Below, one piece after another: positions 1 through 6,233 of a stretch of 14,626 nt of DNA (positions are counted from its first letter, which is position 1; every line of letters starts with the position of its first letter). A program made the position numbers and the translations under genes. Source of the DNA: a bacterium (GTDB lineage: Bacteria; Spirochaetota; UBA4802; UBA5550); NCBI GenBank assembly GCA_024224995.1, contig JAAENB010000998.1:1-14626 (forward strand), given 5' to 3'. The notes beneath the pieces are model-generated. The model searched no databases, had not been told where the DNA came from, and saw only the letters and a program-made list of their open reading frames with translations.

Positions 1-132
1 CCTGGCCTGAAACCAGCCAGTAAAGGCGTTGCACTGCAACGTCTCTCAGAACCAGACCCTTTCCCGGAATCTCCATAACCCTGGCCGGAAACCAGCCAGT
101 AAAGGCGTTGCACTGCAACGTCTCTCAGAACC
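1..132. repeat. Two-unit tandem repeat, period 79 bp, with internal hairpins
   Basis: Bases 1-53 recur at 80-132 with one substitution (tgaaacc against ggaaacc near the start). The second halves of the units are more diverged but still alignable, both containing cccgga. Each unit holds an inverted repeat ctggc/gccag (2-6 with 16-20) and a palindrome gttgca-c-tgcaac (28-40 and 107-119). The repeat begins at the window edge, so more units may lie to the left. I see no gene in it. Function unknown; a structured intergenic repeat is the simplest reading. Confidence 0.75.
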
Positions 133-347
133 CAACCCGTGCCCGGAGCATCTTCGCAAAACAGACCCCGGTATCACCACAGTTTCTGACCTATTTTTCC
201 CGGCCAAGCCGGTGTTGTTCTTGACCGATCACCGGTTACCCGGCCCACAGGCCTCCGATTACCTTCCCCTTGCCGGCTTTCCGCGTTTTTGATCTTCAAC
301 GGATCAGGGATGAACACCGCCGCAGGCTATTAAGAAAGAAAAAAAAC
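133..347. other. Gene-free GC-rich stretch
   Basis: No convincing gene. Holds a short hairpin ccggc-caa-gccgg at 200-212 followed by a T-rich stretch, and the dispersed repeat listed separately at 225-270. The one open frame crossing the region starts inside the tandem repeat, is rich in Pro and Arg, has no ribosome binding site and resembles no family I know. An A-rich stretch (about 332-346) leads into the promoter of the next gene. Confidence 0.6.
225..270 (+). repeat. Dispersed repeat, copy A
   Basis: Begins ccgat and ends ccgattaccttcccc. It matches the reverse complement of 6142-6180: both read ccgat, then acccggccca, a short loop, a ggcc arm, then ccgattaccttcccc. Copy A has about 7 extra bases after the first ccgat. 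The ggcc...ggcc arm pairing is kept in both copies although the loop differs, which suggests the structure matters. Confidence 0.65.
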
Positions 348-386
348 TTGTTAAAACACTTATGATCGTGTATACTTTGTGTATAC
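348..386 (+). promoter_or_regulatory. Sigma70-type promoter with direct-repeat operator
   Basis: TTGTTA at 348-353 and TATACT at 371-376 are separated by exactly 17 bases. The octamer gtgtatac occurs twice, at 368-375 and 379-386, an 11-base step (one helical turn). The first copy overlaps the -10 box, and each contains the palindrome gtatac. This looks like a repressor site placed on the -10 and start region. It sits about 70 bases upstream of the secreted NlpC/P60-like gene. Confidence 0.6.
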
Positions 387-453
387 GCAAAAAAATTAAA
401 TTAAATTAAGTTTAGTTATCCAAAAGAGACTAAATAAACAAAGGAAGGTTATC

Positions 454-1311
454 ATGAAATTGAATTCAAAATTTAAAGCATTATTGCTTACTGTCGCACT
501 TGTCTTTGGCGCGTCCATTTTTACACAACTGGGTGCCATTACCAATGGAAAAGGCCCCTTTGTCCAGCTCTGGTTCAAGAGTCTGAATACTAACTGTGAA
601 CATATCGCTTTTGCAGGTCTTCTCGAGTCAATGCCTGTAAAACGATCTCAACTACAAGCGGGTGATATTATTCTAAAGAAGATTTATGTTAACCCTAACC
701 TGGTGATTGGTGCAGTGGTTGGTGCGCAAAAAAAACTTTTTGATGCGGCCAGGAGAGACACTTTTCAGTCTTCACCGGGTTTTACTGTCCCGGCTAATGC
801 AAAGGGGTCATTCTGGAGCGGACATGTAATGCTTTATATGGGGAATAATGAGGTTGCTGAAAGCTCAAACGATAAAAAGGGCGTTGTTCTTAGCCCCATA
901 ACAGACTACGATCACTATGGACTCGTGGTATATCGGTGTACCGACAAAGAGGCTATTACTGCGGCGGGTTTATTGGCAAGGAAATGGGTAGAACTACCCA
1001 CAAAAAAGAAGATCGGTTATAGTTCGAAGCACTGCCTGACTGCGTTTTCAAATACTTCTAAATGGGGTACCGACGGAATGGGTAGACAAAAAGCCCTGTT
1101 CGAAGATAAAAATAGAAAACCTCCCACAAAGAATATGATGTGCTCTGAGTTTGTTACCTATCTGTACCAGGTCACCGAATTCCCAACAATAAGACTTGAC
1201 GCGAAGCATACAGCACCTATCAGGCTGGAAGAATATCTTAATAAATCAAACAAGTTTACCTTAGTAGGGGCCGTCAGGGCACGAATAGGGGCGGCGGGAT
1301 GCCACGATTAA
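454..1311 (+). CDS. Secreted permuted NlpC/P60-type (YiiX/C92-like) hydrolase
   Basis: The protein has 285 residues and starts with a basic-hydrophobic signal peptide (about residues 1-28, ending near QLGA). It is then exported, presumably to the periplasm or surface. The fold markers come in the permuted order of the YiiX/YaeF group: AGDII (69-73), a His in WSGHVMLYMG (His124), then a Cys in MCSEFVTYLYQ (Cys230). Classical NlpC/P60 enzymes have Cys before His; in this circularly permuted group the order is reversed. Members are predicted amidases, peptidases or acyltransferases acting on peptidoglycan or lipids; the substrate here cannot be told. The ATG at 454 has a good ribosome binding site (aaggaagg, 441-448). 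It stands alone between its own promoter and a tandem hairpin. Family placement is inference from motifs; the signal peptide and motif order are seen. Confidence 0.82.
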   Translation: MKLNSKFKALLLTVALVFGASIFTQLGAITNGKGPFVQLWFKSLNTNCEHIAFAGLLESMPVKRSQLQAGDIILKKIYVNPNLVIGAVVGAQKKLFDAARRDTFQSSPGFTVPANAKGSFWSGHVMLYMGNNEVAESSNDKKGVVLSPITDYDHYGLVVYRCTDKEAITAAGLLARKWVELPTKKKIGYSSKHCLTAFSNTSKWGTDGMGRQKALFEDKNRKPPTKNMMCSEFVTYLYQVTEFPTIRLDAKHTAPIRLEEYLNKSNKFTLVGAVRARIGAAGCHD

Positions 1312-1325
1312 GTAAGAAAAAAATC

Positions 1326-1386
1326 GGTGGTGAGGAGGCGTCGCCGTATCACCACCACCGGGCAATAACGATTTTATTGCCCGGTG
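1326..1386. terminator. Two tandem hairpins between convergent genes
   Basis: Hairpin 1: ggtggtga (1326-1333) pairs with tcaccacc (1349-1356), with an inner ggc/gcc stem (1337-1339 with 1343-1345). Hairpin 2: a perfect 13-bp stem, caccgggcaataa (1356-1368) with ttattgcccggtg (1374-1386). They share base 1356 and so may compete. They lie between the stop codons of the convergent genes. Neither has a T-tract after it on either strand, so ordinary intrinsic termination is not certain. Confidence 0.6.
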
Positions 1387-1404
1387 ATGCCTGGCCCCGT
1401 TGAC

Positions 1405-2703
1405 CTACCTGTCAAAATCTTCCGCGTCAACGTCGGTTCTCTCCCGCAGGAACGAAGGAAAGCGCGGTACACCGCCGTCCGTCAGCTCCTGGTAACGGTA
1501 TGTTATAAGGGCTCCAATTGGAGGAGGATTCTTTCGTTCTTCGTCGGTAAAACCGGTACCCACGGAAAATTCAACCCCGCCTTTTGCCACAACCTTGAGC
1601 GCCCCCATACTGCCTTTATGCTTACCCTTTCCTTTGACGTGTTCAATAACAATGGCTTCGGCGTCATGAAAGGTCTTCACCTTGAGAAGGGTAGAGGATC
1701 GCCCCTTCTCGTATAATGAACCGGGCTTGCGAAGCATGAGTCCTTCTCCGCCCAGGTCTTCAACGCGCTTGAGTTCTTCCCGCATGTGAGCAGTGTCGCG
1801 GCACACCTCCTGTTCAAGAAAAGAGGCATAAGCCGGGTTATTATCGGCAAAGTATTTTTTTAAGAACTCGACCCGGTCTTCAAAGCCTTCTTTGCGGTTA
1901 AGAGCGTCGAATACAACGTAGCGGACGTCTTCCCACTGTTTGCCCGCGTCCATCCTGCGAACTATGCTTACTGTTTTTTGAAACATTTTCCTGCCGACCC
2001 AGAGTTCACCGTCCAGGGGAAAAGAAGGGAGGTCTTTCGTAAACCAGTCGGGCGCGCAATATTCGTTGCCCTGACGGGAATAAAAAGTCTTACCGTCCCA
2101 GTACGCGCGGACACCGTCCAGCTTCTCGCTCATAATCCAGCCCGCGATATCGATATCTTCTTTCCAGCTATGGGCAAGGAGTAGAGGAGGTTTTTTCACG
2201 TCGCTCTTCGCGGCAGCAGGCTCGGGGACAGGAGTGTCTCCGCCAATTCGCTCAAGCTCCGCTTCAGCTCCTCTTAGTTTGATAATATGCTTACAGGTTC
2301 TTCTATCGATCTTTTTGGACTGGTTGCGCCAGGCAGGACATGAACAGGAATACACACCGCCAACGTTTTTTATCGTATAGGGTTTTGCAGCGGAGCCCTG
2401 CATCTCTATGGTCTCTCCGTCTGCCAGGTTTTGCTGCTTCCCGGAAAACAGGCCGCTGCTCTTTGCCGCAGCCGGGTCCCCTCCGCTGCTGCCGCTGCCG
2501 GGCTCAACATATCCCTTTCCTGTTTTCTGCGAAACAAGTTTTTCCGCGTCGGCAAGGGCTTTCTCTTCGGAATCAAATTCTTTGGTTTTGCTGGTGCCGT
2601 CGGTTCCTGTTTTTCCGTAGGTAACAGTATGGGCGGCACCGTCTGTTTCAATCTTCCAGAATTTCGATGATTTGTCGTCTATAAATTCAAGCTCTTTTTT
2701 CAT
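1405..2703 (-). CDS. ATP-dependent DNA ligase with N-terminal WGR and SWIM domains
   Basis: The protein has 432 residues from the chosen start. Three parts are visible. Residues 1-66 form a WGR-like domain (VTYGKTGTDG at the usual WGR position, then a closing KTGKGYV). A Gly/Ser/Pro linker leads to a SWIM zinc finger with CxC (Cys120, Cys122), 14 residues, then CxH (Cys137, His139). Residues from about 172 to the end are a small ATP-dependent DNA ligase: motif I SEKLDGVR with the adenylated Lys194, motif III LDGELW (230-235), IIIa YVVFDAL, IV GGEGLMLR (318-325), V LLKVKTF, then an OB-fold tail. It should seal nicks in duplex DNA using ATP; WGR and SWIM probably help it find damaged DNA. No signal peptide, so cytoplasmic. 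A start 4 codons upstream (2715) is possible, but ggag at 2710-2713 sits 6 bases before the ATG at 2703 and decides for it. Confidence 0.9.
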   Translation of the reverse strand: MKKELEFIDDKSSKFWKIETDGAAHTVTYGKTGTDGTSKTKEFDSEEKALADAEKLVSQKTGKGYVEPGSGSSGGDPAAAKSSGLFSGKQQNLADGETIEMQGSAAKPYTIKNVGGVYSCSCPAWRNQSKKIDRRTCKHIIKLRGAEAELERIGGDTPVPEPAAAKSDVKKPPLLLAHSWKEDIDIAGWIMSEKLDGVRAYWDGKTFYSRQGNEYCAPDWFTKDLPSFPLDGELWVGRKMFQKTVSIVRRMDAGKQWEDVRYVVFDALNRKEGFEDRVEFLKKYFADNNPAYASFLEQEVCRDTAHMREELKRVEDLGGEGLMLRKPGSLYEKGRSSTLLKVKTFHDAEAIVIEHVKGKGKHKGSMGALKVVAKGGVEFSVGTGFTDEERKNPPPIGALITYRYQELTDGGVPRFPSFLRERTDVDAEDFDR

Positions 2704-2759
2704 TATTGTCTCCATGTGAAAAGGGATTGGTGAGGGCGGTTATATGTTATATGATCATT

Positions 2760-2788
2760 TATAAATCATATTTTTGGGGATTTGTCAA
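2760..2788 (-). promoter_or_regulatory. Promoter for the WGR-SWIM-ligase gene
   Basis: On the minus strand, a perfect TTGACA (2783-2788) is followed after 17 bases by TTTATA (2760-2765); TATAAA two bases further is an alternative -10. It lies just after the stop of the ABC-class ATPase, so the ligase can be transcribed independently of the two upstream genes as well as by read-through. Confidence 0.6.
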
Positions 2789-2791
2789 GTC

Positions 2792-4534
2792 TTATTTTAT
2801 GAGCGGTAAAGACGGTGCCGGGGTGAGGGCATTAACCTTCAAAGTCCGTAACCTGTTAAGAGCCGCAGCCAGTTCCAGCTTCCGAAAAGCAGCATAATCC
2901 CCAACAGGCCAGGGGCTTAGAACATCAAGACCATTAAGGGTGATATCATTCGAGACAAGGTCGAGTATTTCTTTCAAGGACCGGACCCCGTCCATATACC
3001 TGGTGGCATAATAGAGGGCATCACCAATGGCTTTGGTCTGGCTGGTGTCAACCAGCTGTTCAATAGCACCAAGGTCGATAGTAGATGACCCGAACATAAT
3101 CGAATGCAGTCCTTTGGGCGAAATTTTAACATCCCGTTTCCCTTTGCTGGCATCAAAGCTGCTGGCGAGAGGAGCCCGTTCGATGATGTCACCAAAGCGG
3201 TCACCGCCTTCGGCAGAGCGTTCGGCCCGGTATTTTTCCGCGATGGCACGAGCCTGGTCCGTAACCACCAGGGGTTTGTATTCCACCATGCAGATAATGG
3301 AATCGGCAATGTCGAAATAATCGCCTGAGCCGCCAATAACAAGGATCGTGGAAATGTTCCGGTCATTATACAAAAGACGAACCTTGTCGATAAACGGCGT
3401 AATAGGCTCTTTATCTTTCGAAACCAGCTCCTGCATGCGATGGTCGCGGATCATAAAATTCGTCGCGGAGGTGTCTTCGTCAATGAGAAGAACTTCGGCA
3501 CCCGCTTCAAGGGCTTCGATAATATTGGCCGACTGGGACGTACTGCCGCTGGCGTCATCGGAACAAAAGGCGTTAGTGTCCCTGTTAAACGGCAGATTAT
3601 TAATAAAGGGCGAAATGGACGTTTTTTCAATACGGCGGCCGTCTTCGGCCCGGATCTTAACCGCATCGGGGTTGGTAACCACGAATTCACGGCCGTCGCC
3701 GGGAATGTGATTGTAAATGCCCAGTTCCAGGGCGTTTAAGAGCGTGGACTTGCCGTGGTAGCCGCCCCCAACAATAAGGGTGATCCCGTTTTTAATGCCC
3801 ATACCCGAAATGGGACCCCTGTTGGGCAGATCAACTGAGATCCTGAGGGAATCGGGAGAAGAGAAGGGGACAATAGTTCCGCTGGACAGGGGACGGTCGT
3901 CGATACCGCTTTTCCGGGGAAGAACGGAATTGTCGGCAACAAAGGCAGCGCAGCCCCGGTTGTTGAGATTGATTCGCAGGAAGTCGGCGTCTTCAGCGGT
4001 TTCAATATGGGAATATAACTTTTGAGAGTCAAGGTTTTTGAAAAAGAGAGAGGCGCTCACGATTTGGGGCAGCTCGGAAAAGAACATTTCTTCCGCGTCT
4101 CTGCCCGCGATCTTACGGCCGAAAGCGGGCAGCCCCATGAGGAACCTGGCTTCAACAAATTCATTAGAGATAAAAACAGAAGTCCGTTCCAGGATCTCCT
4201 GCCCTGGCCGGTCGATAATAATGGCCCCGCTTTTACCGGAGCCTCTCCGTTCCCGGGAGAATTGTTTCACGGCCCGGTGAAATTCCCGGCTTAAAAAATC
4301 CCTGAGAGCAATTTCCCTGCTTTTGGAATTGAAGGAATCGGCAGGGAAAAGGGCATTGTTCGCGTCAACACGAACACGGATACGGCTCGGAAGCGCGAAG
4401 GGATCGCCCTGAACATGGTCGATGAACAGGGTGAAATCCCGGAACCGGTAGACGTTTTTTATATCTTTATATGCTTTATAACCTTTACCGTTAATGCGCA
4501 GTAAAATATTTTTGAGATCTTCCGAATCCGCCAT
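2792..4534 (-). CDS. ABC-class ATPase (predicted ATPase, COG3044/ABC_ATPase family)
   Basis: The protein has 580 residues from the chosen start, with no membrane segment and no signal peptide, so it is a cytoplasmic, soluble ABC-type ATPase rather than a transporter subunit. The N-terminus (LKNILLRINGKGYKAYKDIK) matches the conserved beginning of this family. Walker A is GGGYHGKSTLLNALE (256-270), an ABC signature-like segment is SGSTSQSANIIEAL (329-342), and Walker B with catalytic Glu/Asp is VLLIDEDTSATN (348-359). The biological role of the family is not established; a nucleic-acid link has been suggested. The upstream J-domain gene stops one base before this ATG (stop 4536-4538, ATG 4532-4534), which suggests translational coupling. 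An upstream ATG at 4564 is less likely: it has no ribosome binding site, while aagaagg precedes 4534 by 11 bases. Confidence 0.87.
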   Translation of the reverse strand: MADSEDLKNILLRINGKGYKAYKDIKNVYRFRDFTLFIDHVQGDPFALPSRIRVRVDANNALFPADSFNSKSREIALRDFLSREFHRAVKQFSRERRGSGKSGAIIIDRPGQEILERTSVFISNEFVEARFLMGLPAFGRKIAGRDAEEMFFSELPQIVSASLFFKNLDSQKLYSHIETAEDADFLRINLNNRGCAAFVADNSVLPRKSGIDDRPLSSGTIVPFSSPDSLRISVDLPNRGPISGMGIKNGITLIVGGGYHGKSTLLNALELGIYNHIPGDGREFVVTNPDAVKIRAEDGRRIEKTSISPFINNLPFNRDTNAFCSDDASGSTSQSANIIEALEAGAEVLLIDEDTSATNFMIRDHRMQELVSKDKEPITPFIDKVRLLYNDRNISTILVIGGSGDYFDIADSIICMVEYKPLVVTDQARAIAEKYRAERSAEGGDRFGDIIERAPLASSFDASKGKRDVKISPKGLHSIMFGSSTIDLGAIEQLVDTSQTKAIGDALYYATRYMDGVRSLKEILDLVSNDITLNGLDVLSPWPVGDYAAFRKLELAAALNRLRTLKVNALTPAPSLPLIK

Positions 4535-4535
4535 G

Positions 4536-5327
4536 TTAATATCGGCCTTCTTCGGAATCAACATTATGGAGTTTCTGTTTTTGAAGCATCATCTCCAGGT
4601 CGGAAGAGGAGAGCAGCCTGTTGATAATAAAATACTGGCCAATAGGCTGCTGCATCTTTTGCTGTTTTGCGATGATAGCCCTGTGCTGGAACGAGTTGAT
4701 GAACCCAAGCCGGACAGCGCAGTCGCCGAATTTTTCACGGAACCTGACTTGTTTAAGAATAGCAATAATTTCATTGGAAGTAAGGATATTCATTTTAAGA
4801 GCGATCCTGCCGAATTGAGGACGCTGTTCCCGCTGCCAGGCAATGGCATCGAGAAGAGAGCGAAGAGTAATGAGGCCGGCATAGAACAAAGCCTGGCCAA
4901 TGAGAACCCTGCCGCGAAGGCGGAACGTGGAGCTGAAAATATCAGACGAATTATTTTTTTTCCTATCCGTAAAACTGTTTTTGTGATATTTTTTACGAAA
5001 CTGGTTTTCTTTTTTTTGTTTCTCGTGAATATCCCGGAAATTTGCCCTGGATTTTTTTAGAGAATGTTTATTCTGAATAAAATTATGCAGGTTTTCATAA
5101 GAAAGAGTCAGTTCGTTAAAACGCTCTTTAAGAACATGCTCGTTCATGCCCAGGGCTTTGGCTCTGTCGGGATGGTATTGAAAAGCCATATTCCTATAGG
5201 CAGCTTTAATAGTAGAAAGTTGAAGATTATTAATGTCATCCATGCTGAAATTCGTTTCAGGGGAGAAAAGTAATTTGTACGCCCGAACGATGTTCTGTTC
5301 AAGGATTATATTCGTTTTCCGGTTCAT
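4536..5327 (-). CDS. J-domain (DnaJ-like) protein with four MshEN-like C-terminal motifs
   Basis: The protein has 263 residues. Residues about 10-85 are a J domain with the HPD tripeptide at 52-54 (FQYHPDRAKALG), which in this family stimulates Hsp70/DnaK ATPase. No Gly/Phe or zinc-finger region of true DnaJ follows. A basic linker (about 88-125, rich in Lys/Arg) comes next. The rest is four copies of a motif with Gly at 144, 173, 201 and 230, each of form (I/F)Gxx(A/F)xxx(G/N/R)(L/I/F)(L/I), ending in Gln at 165, 193, 222 and 251. The 28-29 residue period and layout resemble the c-di-GMP-binding MshEN domain of type II secretion/pilus ATPases, but the Arg expected two residues before the Gly is absent (Leu, Gln, Lys, Pro). 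So it may be a protein-protein module. Ribosome binding site agagga 5 bases before the ATG. First gene of a pair with the ABC-class ATPase. Confidence 0.82.
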   Translation of the reverse strand: MNRKTNIILEQNIVRAYKLLFSPETNFSMDDINNLQLSTIKAAYRNMAFQYHPDRAKALGMNEHVLKERFNELTLSYENLHNFIQNKHSLKKSRANFRDIHEKQKKENQFRKKYHKNSFTDRKKNNSSDIFSSTFRLRGRVLIGQALFYAGLITLRSLLDAIAWQREQRPQFGRIALKMNILTSNEIIAILKQVRFREKFGDCAVRLGFINSFQHRAIIAKQQKMQQPIGQYFIINRLLSSSDLEMMLQKQKLHNVDSEEGRY

Positions 5328-5355
5328 CAGGTTCCTCTTAAAAATAGATTGGTCT

Positions 5356-5361
5356 ATTATA
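5356..5361 (-). promoter_or_regulatory. -10 box upstream of the J-domain gene
   Basis: A perfect TATAAT on the minus strand, about 28 bases before the ATG. No good -35 box is seen at the expected distance, so an activator may be needed or another sigma factor may be used. It lies just downstream of the minus-strand terminator, which would insulate it. Confidence 0.4.
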
Positions 5362-5390
5362 TTACTTCGGTAAAAACAGGATCAGATAAT

Positions 5391-5421
5391 AAAAAAAAAC
5401 CGGATTTCCAGGTATATCCGG
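5391..5421 (-). terminator. Rho-independent terminator on the minus strand
   Basis: On the minus strand, a stem ccggat/atccgg (5416-5421 with 5400-5405) with a 10-base loop is followed directly by nine T (5399-5391). On the plus strand no T-tract follows, so it acts leftward. No protein gene on the minus strand ends here: the gene to the right is on the plus strand. It therefore ends a non-coding transcript or blocks read-through into the J-domain operon. Confidence 0.7.
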
Positions 5422-5473
5422 TCTGGGTGGTTGGACTTTGTCTTGACTTATAAAGATAGACTCTGGTATGGTT
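5391..5473 (-). ncRNA. Candidate small RNA ending at an orphan terminator
   Basis: A minus-strand promoter (see 5480-5507) would start a transcript near 5473 that ends at the strong terminator at 5391-5421, giving an RNA of about 80 bases with no convincing protein. It would leave from the same A/T-rich box that probably serves the plus-strand acyltransferase promoter. No known family recognised. Confidence 0.35.
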
Positions 5474-5484
5474 GATTTTATAAT
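5443..5484 (+). promoter_or_regulatory. Promoter region of the acyltransferase gene
   Basis: TTGACT at 5443-5448 has TATGGT 18 bases later (5467-5472), and a perfect TATAAT lies at 5479-5484 with only a weak -35 (ATAGAC). Either could serve the gene at 5547, leaving a leader of about 55-70 bases. Confidence 0.45.
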
Positions 5485-5507
5485 ATTGCAGAACCGGGTT
5501 TAAGCAA
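5480..5507 (-). promoter_or_regulatory. Minus-strand promoter for the candidate sRNA
   Basis: On the minus strand, TTGCTT (5502-5507) then 16 bases then TATTAT (5480-5485). The -10 overlaps the plus-strand TATAAT at 5479-5484, making a back-to-back promoter arrangement. Confidence 0.35.
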
Positions 5508-5546
5508 TACTGAATAAAGTTAAATATTATTAAAGCGGCAGAGTCC

Positions 5547-6137
5547 ATGAATTATACAATTTACGATACCCCTATTTTAAAAACTTTATTGCGGTGGGGA
5601 TGCATCGCTTTTTTAAAGGTCTTTGGATGGAAAACGGAAGGATCACTTCCTGAAAAACATAAATTTGTAATGATCGCGGCGCCGCACACCACCAACTGGG
5701 ATTTACCAATGGTATTGACGCTTTGTTTTGTATTCCGGGTAAAGATATACTGGATGGGTAAAAAGGAGATGTTCCGGTGGCCGTTTGGCCCGGTAATGAG
5801 GTGGCTGGGAGGCCTGGCAATTGACCGGACAAAAAAAGCTAATATTGTTGACCAAACCATAGATATATACAACAGTCATGAAGAGATCGTTATAACAATA
5901 CCTCCCGAAGGAACCCGTAAGCAGGTCCGGTATTGGAAAACCGGCTTTTACCATATAGCCCACGGCGCTGGAGTTCCCATAGTGCTGGGATATATTGATT
6001 ACAAAAAAAGGATCGGAGGGGTTGGGGGACCGCTTGTACCTTCAGGCGATCTTGAAGCCGACATGACAGCCATAAAGGAATTTTATTCGGGCGTAACGGG
6101 AAAATATCCATATAAAAATTCCGGGGAAATGGAGTAA
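5547..6137 (+). CDS. PlsC-like 1-acylglycerol-phosphate acyltransferase family protein
   Basis: The protein has 196 residues, a typical size for the compact members of this family. It shows the four acyltransferase blocks: HTTNWD (His47, Asp52; the HX4D catalytic motif), GKKEMF (71-76), PPEGTR (119-124, phosphate binding) and GVPIVLG (142-148). The N-terminal 25 residues are hydrophobic/amphipathic and likely hold it to the inner membrane. It should transfer a fatty acyl group to a lysophospholipid or similar acceptor; the acceptor cannot be read from sequence. The ribosome binding site is weak (gcagag). No partner gene lies on the same strand nearby. The downstream gene is convergent, with a dispersed repeat copy between the two stops. 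Confidence 0.87.
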   Translation: MNYTIYDTPILKTLLRWGCIAFLKVFGWKTEGSLPEKHKFVMIAAPHTTNWDLPMVLTLCFVFRVKIYWMGKKEMFRWPFGPVMRWLGGLAIDRTKKANIVDQTIDIYNSHEEIVITIPPEGTRKQVRYWKTGFYHIAHGAGVPIVLGYIDYKKRIGGVGGPLVPSGDLEADMTAIKEFYSGVTGKYPYKNSGEME

Positions 6138-6141
6138 GCAG

Positions 6142-6180
6142 GGGGAAGGTAATCGGTGGCCCTTTGGGCCGGGTTATCGG
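6142..6180 (-). repeat. Dispersed repeat, copy B (inverted relative to copy A)
   Basis: On the minus strand this reads ccgataacccggcccaaagg, then gccaccgattaccttcccc; compare copy A at 225-270. It contains a ggccc-ttt-gggcc hairpin (plus strand, about 6158-6170). It lies between the convergent acyltransferase and phosphatase genes, where it may also serve as a transcription stop, although no T-tract follows. Confidence 0.65.
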
Positions 6181-6233
6181 TAAAGGAAAGAAAGCCCCGG
6201 CCAAAGGCTATCTCCTTTTCCCTTGCACCTCCC

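Noticed and set aside
1..132. Tandem units as CRISPR or integron attC sites
   Set aside because: Only two units with long homologous parts and no unique spacers; the gttgcac and cataac elements do not fit the attC core consensus GTTRRRY/RYYYAAC.
29..292. An 87-residue open frame on the plus strand
   Set aside because: It starts inside the tandem repeat, has no ribosome binding site, and is Pro/Arg-rich without resemblance to a family.
1384..1716. A 110-residue plus-strand frame opposite the ligase
   Set aside because: It is antisense to the well-supported ligase motifs and starts in the hairpin.
3027..5060. Several plus-strand frames of 80-190 residues opposite the ATPase and J-domain genes
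   Set aside because: All are shadows of genes with clear motifs on the minus strand, without ribosome binding sites or recognisable domains.
5357..5548. A 63-residue minus-strand frame overlapping the candidate sRNA
   Set aside because: It runs through the terminator stem and T-tract, has no ribosome binding site, and its composition is that of random A/T-rich DNA.
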